A DNA stretch of 64,000 nt, taken from contig SOET01000013.1 in the NCBI GenBank assembly GCA_021646465.1, positions 30,483 to 94,482 on the forward strand, in the 5' to 3' direction. The stretch is from Candidatus Kuenenia hertensis (GTDB taxonomy: Bacteria; Planctomycetota; Brocadiia; Brocadiales; Brocadiaceae). The notes under the pieces are model-generated. The model made no database searches, was not told the DNA's origin, and was given only the letters and a program-made list of their open reading frames with translations. The position numbers and the translations under genes are program-made. Positions 60,482 to 64,000 of this stretch are shown here, piece by piece (within the stretch, counting starts at the first letter, position 1; each line of letters starts with the position of its first letter).

Positions 60482-62350
60482 CTAAGCATTAACGTTGTGT
60501 GAATGGTGATGTAATGAGCGGATTCGGTTTGTCCCGTAATGCGCCACGTATAAAAATACATATTCCCTGATAAATATTCTCAAATCCCAATCTTCACAAT
60601 GATTTTTCTCAAATTCTTCGAGTAATTTTTCTGAATCTTCAATACCGAGGCCATTGTTTACTGTGTAATAATAATTTAAGGCGAGGTCCCATTCAGGATT
60701 CTTATAGTACGTAATACCAAATCTATCATTGTCCATGGTTACCGGGGCGTACTTGCAAAGATCAAAGGTACCAAATCCTATAGAATGTACGTATTCCTTA
60801 TTTTTTTCGAGAAATTGTATTGTTTGTTGAGCGTCTTCATACGTTTCTCCCGGAAAACCGAAAAACCCCATTACGTGATTCCAGATGCCCGCATCGGAGG
60901 ACATTTTAAGCATTTTACTGATAATATTTGTAGTAGTTGACTTATCCATTAGTTGTAATACCCGCTCGCTTCCCGATTCAAAACCCAAATGTAAATACTT
61001 GCAACCGGAATCTGCAGCCGTTTTCCATATCTCTTCATCTATTAAACTATTTTCAAATCTTAAATGAGTCATCCATGCAATGTGAATGTTGTTTTTTATC
61101 AATTCATGGGAGAGTTTTTTAAATAAGGCAGGCGGATATGATTCGTCCGGAAAGTGAAAATGATGAGTGTGGTATTTGTTTTGAAGATAACGGATATCAT
61201 CAATAATTTGGGTAATTTTTTTTGCCCGGTAACCAGCAGTATATCCCTCTCCATGATCGCAGAATTTACAACGTCCCCAATAACAGCCTCTTGTGGCAAC
61301 GTAAGGCAGGATTAATTTCGGGACAAAATATTTCTCCAAAGGCAAACCATCGAAATCGGGTGTTGGAAGTTTTGTTATGTCTTCAGCTGTTATTAATGGT
61401 GAAGTATGTAAACCTGATGCATCTTTATATATTAAGTTTGGTATGGTCGAAGGTTTTTGTGCGGTACCGAGTGTTTCAACAAGTTTTAATAATGCAGTTT
61501 CTCCTTCAAAAATTATAGCGCTATCAAAAAGAGCAAATAAATCAGGCTTTTGTGGTAGCATGTCGCGTAACCGTGTTACTGTATTTCCACCAATGGTGAT
61601 GTGAATGTGTGGAAAGTGTTCTTTAATAAGAGCACAAAAAGTTAATGACGAAATAAGCTGCTGCTTGAGAACGATTGAGATTCCAATAATGTCGGGGTTT
61701 TCTTCTTTTATTGATGGATGCAAAATATGGTGATAAACATCCCGGTAAACGTTTACTTGAGTGTCTTTTATGGCCTTCAGAAGTTCTGCAGAAATAAAAG
61801 TACTATAGGGTAAAGTTGTTTCCATTGGCGGCATGCAAATACGCGCAGGGGCATATGCCAGTGATATGGTAAACGTCACTTCCTGGAAAGTATTGATGGC
61901 CCGTTCAAGTTTTTTTACATCGAAAAAGTCTTGTGAGGTTATGATTTTTTTTGCAGCTTCAGCATTTTGTGATAATTCAGTAATACGAGCATTTGTGCAT
62001 TTATTTAAAGCATTTTGAAGTGCTATATCTTCATCGTCTAATCCAAACATTGCTGCTTTTTTTTTCAAGCGTTCCAATTGTTGATGTACTTTTTCTAAAA
62101 CATGTTGAAGGCAGTTATTGCTGAAAAACCAATCATACATTTCAAGGTTAACATCTTTTTGTACAACTATGTGGCCAGCAGAACGCAAAACAGCAGCAAG
62201 AGTAGGAAGGCTTAAATATGGTTCCGAGGGAAACCAATCAGGAGGGAATAGTAACATCACTTTTTTTGTACAAAGCAGGGTGTTTTGGACGTCTCTTGTA
62301 TGGACGGAATTTGTTGCTTCTATTTGACTCGCCTCCCGATTATTCTTCAT
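60482..62350 (-). CDS. B12-binding radical SAM protein
   Basis: A 622-residue enzyme. After a ~35-residue N-terminus, LFPPDWFPSEPYLSLPTLAAVLR starts a cobalamin-binding-like region in two parts (to about 310; IGISIVLKQQLISSLTF, IHITIGGNTVTRLRDM). A radical SAM domain follows with RGCYWGRCKFCDHGEGYTAG (Cx4Cx2C, one residue longer than the common Cx3Cx2C) and HFHFPDESYPPALFKKLSHE. YLHLGFESGSERVLQLMDK and MGFFGFPGETYEDAQQTIQF also occur. Such proteins methylate or rearrange unactivated carbons; the substrate is unknown. It stands alone, with hpt upstream. Confidence 0.83.
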   Translation of the reverse strand: MKNNREASQIEATNSVHTRDVQNTLLCTKKVMLLFPPDWFPSEPYLSLPTLAAVLRSAGHIVVQKDVNLEMYDWFFSNNCLQHVLEKVHQQLERLKKKAAMFGLDDEDIALQNALNKCTNARITELSQNAEAAKKIITSQDFFDVKKLERAINTFQEVTFTISLAYAPARICMPPMETTLPYSTFISAELLKAIKDTQVNVYRDVYHHILHPSIKEENPDIIGISIVLKQQLISSLTFCALIKEHFPHIHITIGGNTVTRLRDMLPQKPDLFALFDSAIIFEGETALLKLVETLGTAQKPSTIPNLIYKDASGLHTSPLITAEDITKLPTPDFDGLPLEKYFVPKLILPYVATRGCYWGRCKFCDHGEGYTAGYRAKKITQIIDDIRYLQNKYHTHHFHFPDESYPPALFKKLSHELIKNNIHIAWMTHLRFENSLIDEEIWKTAADSGCKYLHLGFESGSERVLQLMDKSTTTNIISKMLKMSSDAGIWNHVMGFFGFPGETYEDAQQTIQFLEKNKEYVHSIGFGTFDLCKYAPVTMDNDRFGITYYKNPEWDLALNYYYTVNNGLGIEDSEKLLEEFEKNHCEDWDLRIFIREYVFLYVAHYGTNRIRSLHHHSHNVNA

Positions 62351-62420
62351 AGATAAATATCATTGCAAAATATATATGTAATAGGAAAGATGGGGATCGG
62401 GCAGTTCTATGATGTAAGGT

Positions 62421-62972
62421 TTATAGACAGCCGCTTCTGTGATAACATTCATCATTAAGCACTGCGATGTAAGGCAAATTTCTGTATTTGTTATTGTAAT
62501 CAAGTCCATAACCAACAACAAAATCATCTCCTATGTGAAAACAGCAGTAATCAGGTTTGATTTTATTTTGTCGTCTTCCGCTCCGATTCAAAAGCACGCA
62601 ACTTTTCAAAGACGCAGGATTATATTTTTTAATATCCGCTAAAACCTTTTTTAGCGTATTGCCTGTATCAATAATGTCATCTATTACTAAAACATGTTTG
62701 CCTTCAATATCAATTTTAAAATTATGTATAATATTAACTTCACCTTTCGATATTGTAGAATCACCATAACTTGAGGCATCGATGGTATCCAATCTTATTG
62801 AGTAAGGAATAAGGCGAATCAGGTCTGCCAGAAACACGAGACTTCCGTTGAGTATTGCTATAATTGTCCATTCTTTATTTTGATAATCGTTGATCAATGT
62901 CTTTGATAATTCAGTTAATTTATCCTGGAGTTGTTTCTTCTTTATCACAACCCGTGCAATATCCTTTTTCAA
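62421..62972 (-). CDS. hpt: Hypoxanthine (guanine) phosphoribosyltransferase
   Basis: Salvages hypoxanthine or guanine to the nucleotide with PRPP. The 183-residue protein has the PRPP-binding loop VLVIDDIIDTGNTLKKVLAD, the dimer loop AILNGSLVFLADLIRL, the flexible loop DASSYGDSTISKGEVNI, and the end FVVGYGLDYNNKYRNLPYIA. Length and motif order match bacterial Hpt. It starts at a codon in AAAAAGGATATTGC context. It lies 26 bases after the TPR lipoprotein gene on the same strand. Confidence 0.95.
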   Translation of the reverse strand: MKKDIARVVIKKKQLQDKLTELSKTLINDYQNKEWTIIAILNGSLVFLADLIRLIPYSIRLDTIDASSYGDSTISKGEVNIIHNFKIDIEGKHVLVIDDIIDTGNTLKKVLADIKKYNPASLKSCVLLNRSGRRQNKIKPDYCCFHIGDDFVVGYGLDYNNKYRNLPYIAVLNDECYHRSGCL

Positions 62973-62998
62973 TTTGTCAATCCTCCGTGCAATTATGT

Positions 62999-63730
62999 TT
63001 AATTTCGGTTTCTTCTGTCCTGTGAAAACTGTTGTAAGATAAACTTTTCTTTCATCGCTTCATCAGTCATACCAAGTTTATCATAAATTACCTGCAGAAC
63101 ACTGTGTGCTTTTTCTGCTTTAGGATTTAATTCTATTGTTTTTTTCAACTCGACGATTGCTTCGTCGTACATATTGTTTTTGTAATAGCAAACACCCAGA
63201 AAATAATGTCCGTCTTCAAGTTTTGGATTAAGTTCTATTGCTTTCTTACAGGCCAAAAGCGCTTTCTCATGGTTTTCCATCAGACTATAGGCAACAGACA
63301 AGTAAAGGTGTGCCTCTGCTTCTTTTAACAGGTCTTTCTTTGTGGAAAACAAATCAATAGCCGTTTTATATTCTTGTATTGCTTCCGGGACCATTTGTTT
63401 TGCCATATATGCAAAAGCGATATTATAATGGGCTTTTGGTTCTTTCGGATTGAGTTCAATTGCACGTTTTAATTCCGCTAATGATTCGTCTATCATTCCT
63501 TTTGCATAATAGGCCATGCCTAAATCATAGCGTGCCTCATAGTGATTGGGATTAACTTCCAATGCCTTTTTAAATTCAACAATTGCATCGTCGTATTTTT
63601 TCTGGTTAAAAAAAGAAAGTCCTTTTTTATTTAACGAGTCTGCTTTATTGCCGCAACCAATAATGAAAGTGTAAAATATAAGTGATAAGTAAAATAATTT
63701 ACGTGTGAACATCATGATGTGCTTTTTCAT
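62999..63730 (-). CDS. TPR lipoprotein
   Basis: A 243-residue exported protein. The signal FYLSLIFYTFIIGCGN carries a lipobox (IIGC), so the mature form is lipid-anchored. Six or so tetratricopeptide repeats follow (KYDDAIVEFKKALEVNPNHY, GMIDESLAELKRAIELNPKE, MYDEAIVELKKTIELNPKAE), of the consensus-like kind. TPR lipoproteins scaffold envelope complexes (pili, secretin or PilF-like); no partner is visible here. Confidence 0.83.
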   Translation of the reverse strand: MKKHIMMFTRKLFYLSLIFYTFIIGCGNKADSLNKKGLSFFNQKKYDDAIVEFKKALEVNPNHYEARYDLGMAYYAKGMIDESLAELKRAIELNPKEPKAHYNIAFAYMAKQMVPEAIQEYKTAIDLFSTKKDLLKEAEAHLYLSVAYSLMENHEKALLACKKAIELNPKLEDGHYFLGVCYYKNNMYDEAIVELKKTIELNPKAEKAHSVLQVIYDKLGMTDEAMKEKFILQQFSQDRRNRN

Positions 63731-64000
63731 TAAAAAGGATATAAATTATATAAAATCATTGTATTCATTACTATATGATCCTGGTTTTAGGGTTAAGCCT
63801 GAAAAGTGCTGTTAATGCAGTGATAAAAATTTTAATATAAAAAATTATTCTAACCTCAAGATACCTTATTTTAAAGAATATATTTTAGATTGTTAAATTT
63901 GTGGAGAAAAATATATTTCACAATTTATAAGGAAAAAGGGAAAAAACTAAGTTATTTACAAAGCAATGCACAAGCAATAAACATTTTGGAGAGGGGGATA
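63731..64000. other. Right-edge gap with ribosome-binding-site-like end
   Basis: AT-rich without ORF. The last bases (GGAGAGGGGGATA) look like a strong Shine-Dalgarno, so a plus-strand gene probably begins just outside the window. Confidence 0.4.

Noticed and set aside
1..64000. tRNA or rRNA genes in the intergenic gaps
   Set aside because: No GGTTCRA-type T-loop with a CCA-bearing acceptor stem, nor rRNA-like blocks, seen on either strand; a tRNAscan-type search could still find a divergent one.

Overview
The window is AT-rich, gene-dense bacterial chromosome from a Gram-negative, flagellated organism. Outer-membrane hallmarks are an L-ring FlgH, a DUF481 beta-barrel, an AsmA-like protein and a lipoprotein-type TPR protein. 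My best guess is a planctomycete of the anammox (Brocadiales/Kuenenia-like) group. That rests on overall gene content and on families of short palindromic repeats. No diagnostic anammox gene (hydrazine synthase or hydrazine dehydrogenase) is present, so it is an inference. I see no rRNA, tRNA, CRISPR array, transposase, integrase or prophage.

Layout. 1-8800: housekeeping genes, namely a pseudouridine synthase cut by the left edge, tatA, a 32-residue basic peptide, an AsmA-like protein, larE, nadA, an aldehyde dehydrogenase and a VanZ-like membrane protein. 8880-13430: an accessory stretch with a DNA-methylase-like protein, a PIN/ribbon-helix-helix toxin-antitoxin pair, a DUF2283 gene next to a frameshifted gene, an SfiI-like restriction-modification pair that ends on an integron attC-like site, a 133-bp MITE-like element and a WbqC remnant. 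13500-20840: surface-glycan or glycoprotein genes (GT61, hexapeptide acyltransferase, DegT aminotransferase, HMW1C-like glycosyltransferase, sulfatase-superfamily protein). 20850-25410: flagellar rod and ring operon flgF-flgG-flgA-flgH-flgI on the minus strand, behind a plausible sigma-54 promoter. 25800-32150: aroF with a Tyr/Phe-rich leader peptide and terminator, then a flavin-binding protein, an aminotransferase, trpS, argS and nth.

32180-40370: a seven-gene minus-strand operon of the Bat/MoxR type (MoxR ATPase, DUF58, BatD-like, VWA, TPR, VWA) ending in a cytoplasmic hybrid histidine kinase. Two of its intergenic gaps hold palindromic repeats. 40640-43870: a glutamate-synthase-like flavoprotein with a histone-H1-like tail, behind a clear TTGACA-17-TATATA promoter, then a GT4 glycosyltransferase. 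43900-53420: envelope, metal and salvage genes (DUF481, MarC, a four-domain Ig-like protein, YHS, rhodanese, CDF transporter, laccase-domain protein, MTA phosphorylase). 53970-60440: the translation cluster thrS-infC-rpmI-rplT-pheS-pheT. infC starts on AUU and pheT lacks the usual N-terminal OB domain. 60480-63730: a B12-binding radical SAM protein, hpt and a TPR lipoprotein.

The most interesting items are: (1) a leader peptide beginning Met-Tyr-Phe-Lys-Tyr-Phe followed by competing hairpins and a terminator in front of aroF, which looks like classic amino-acid attenuation of the shikimate pathway; (2) the restriction-modification pair whose last stop codon abuts a structure with attC architecture (paired AAC/GTT boxes, unpaired spacer, two extrahelical bases, 13-nt apical loop), suggesting a captured integron cassette; (3) the H1-tailed glutamate-synthase-like protein; (4) the HMW1C/GT61/DegT glycosylation set beside the flagellar operon. 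All family assignments come from reading motifs; no database search was run.
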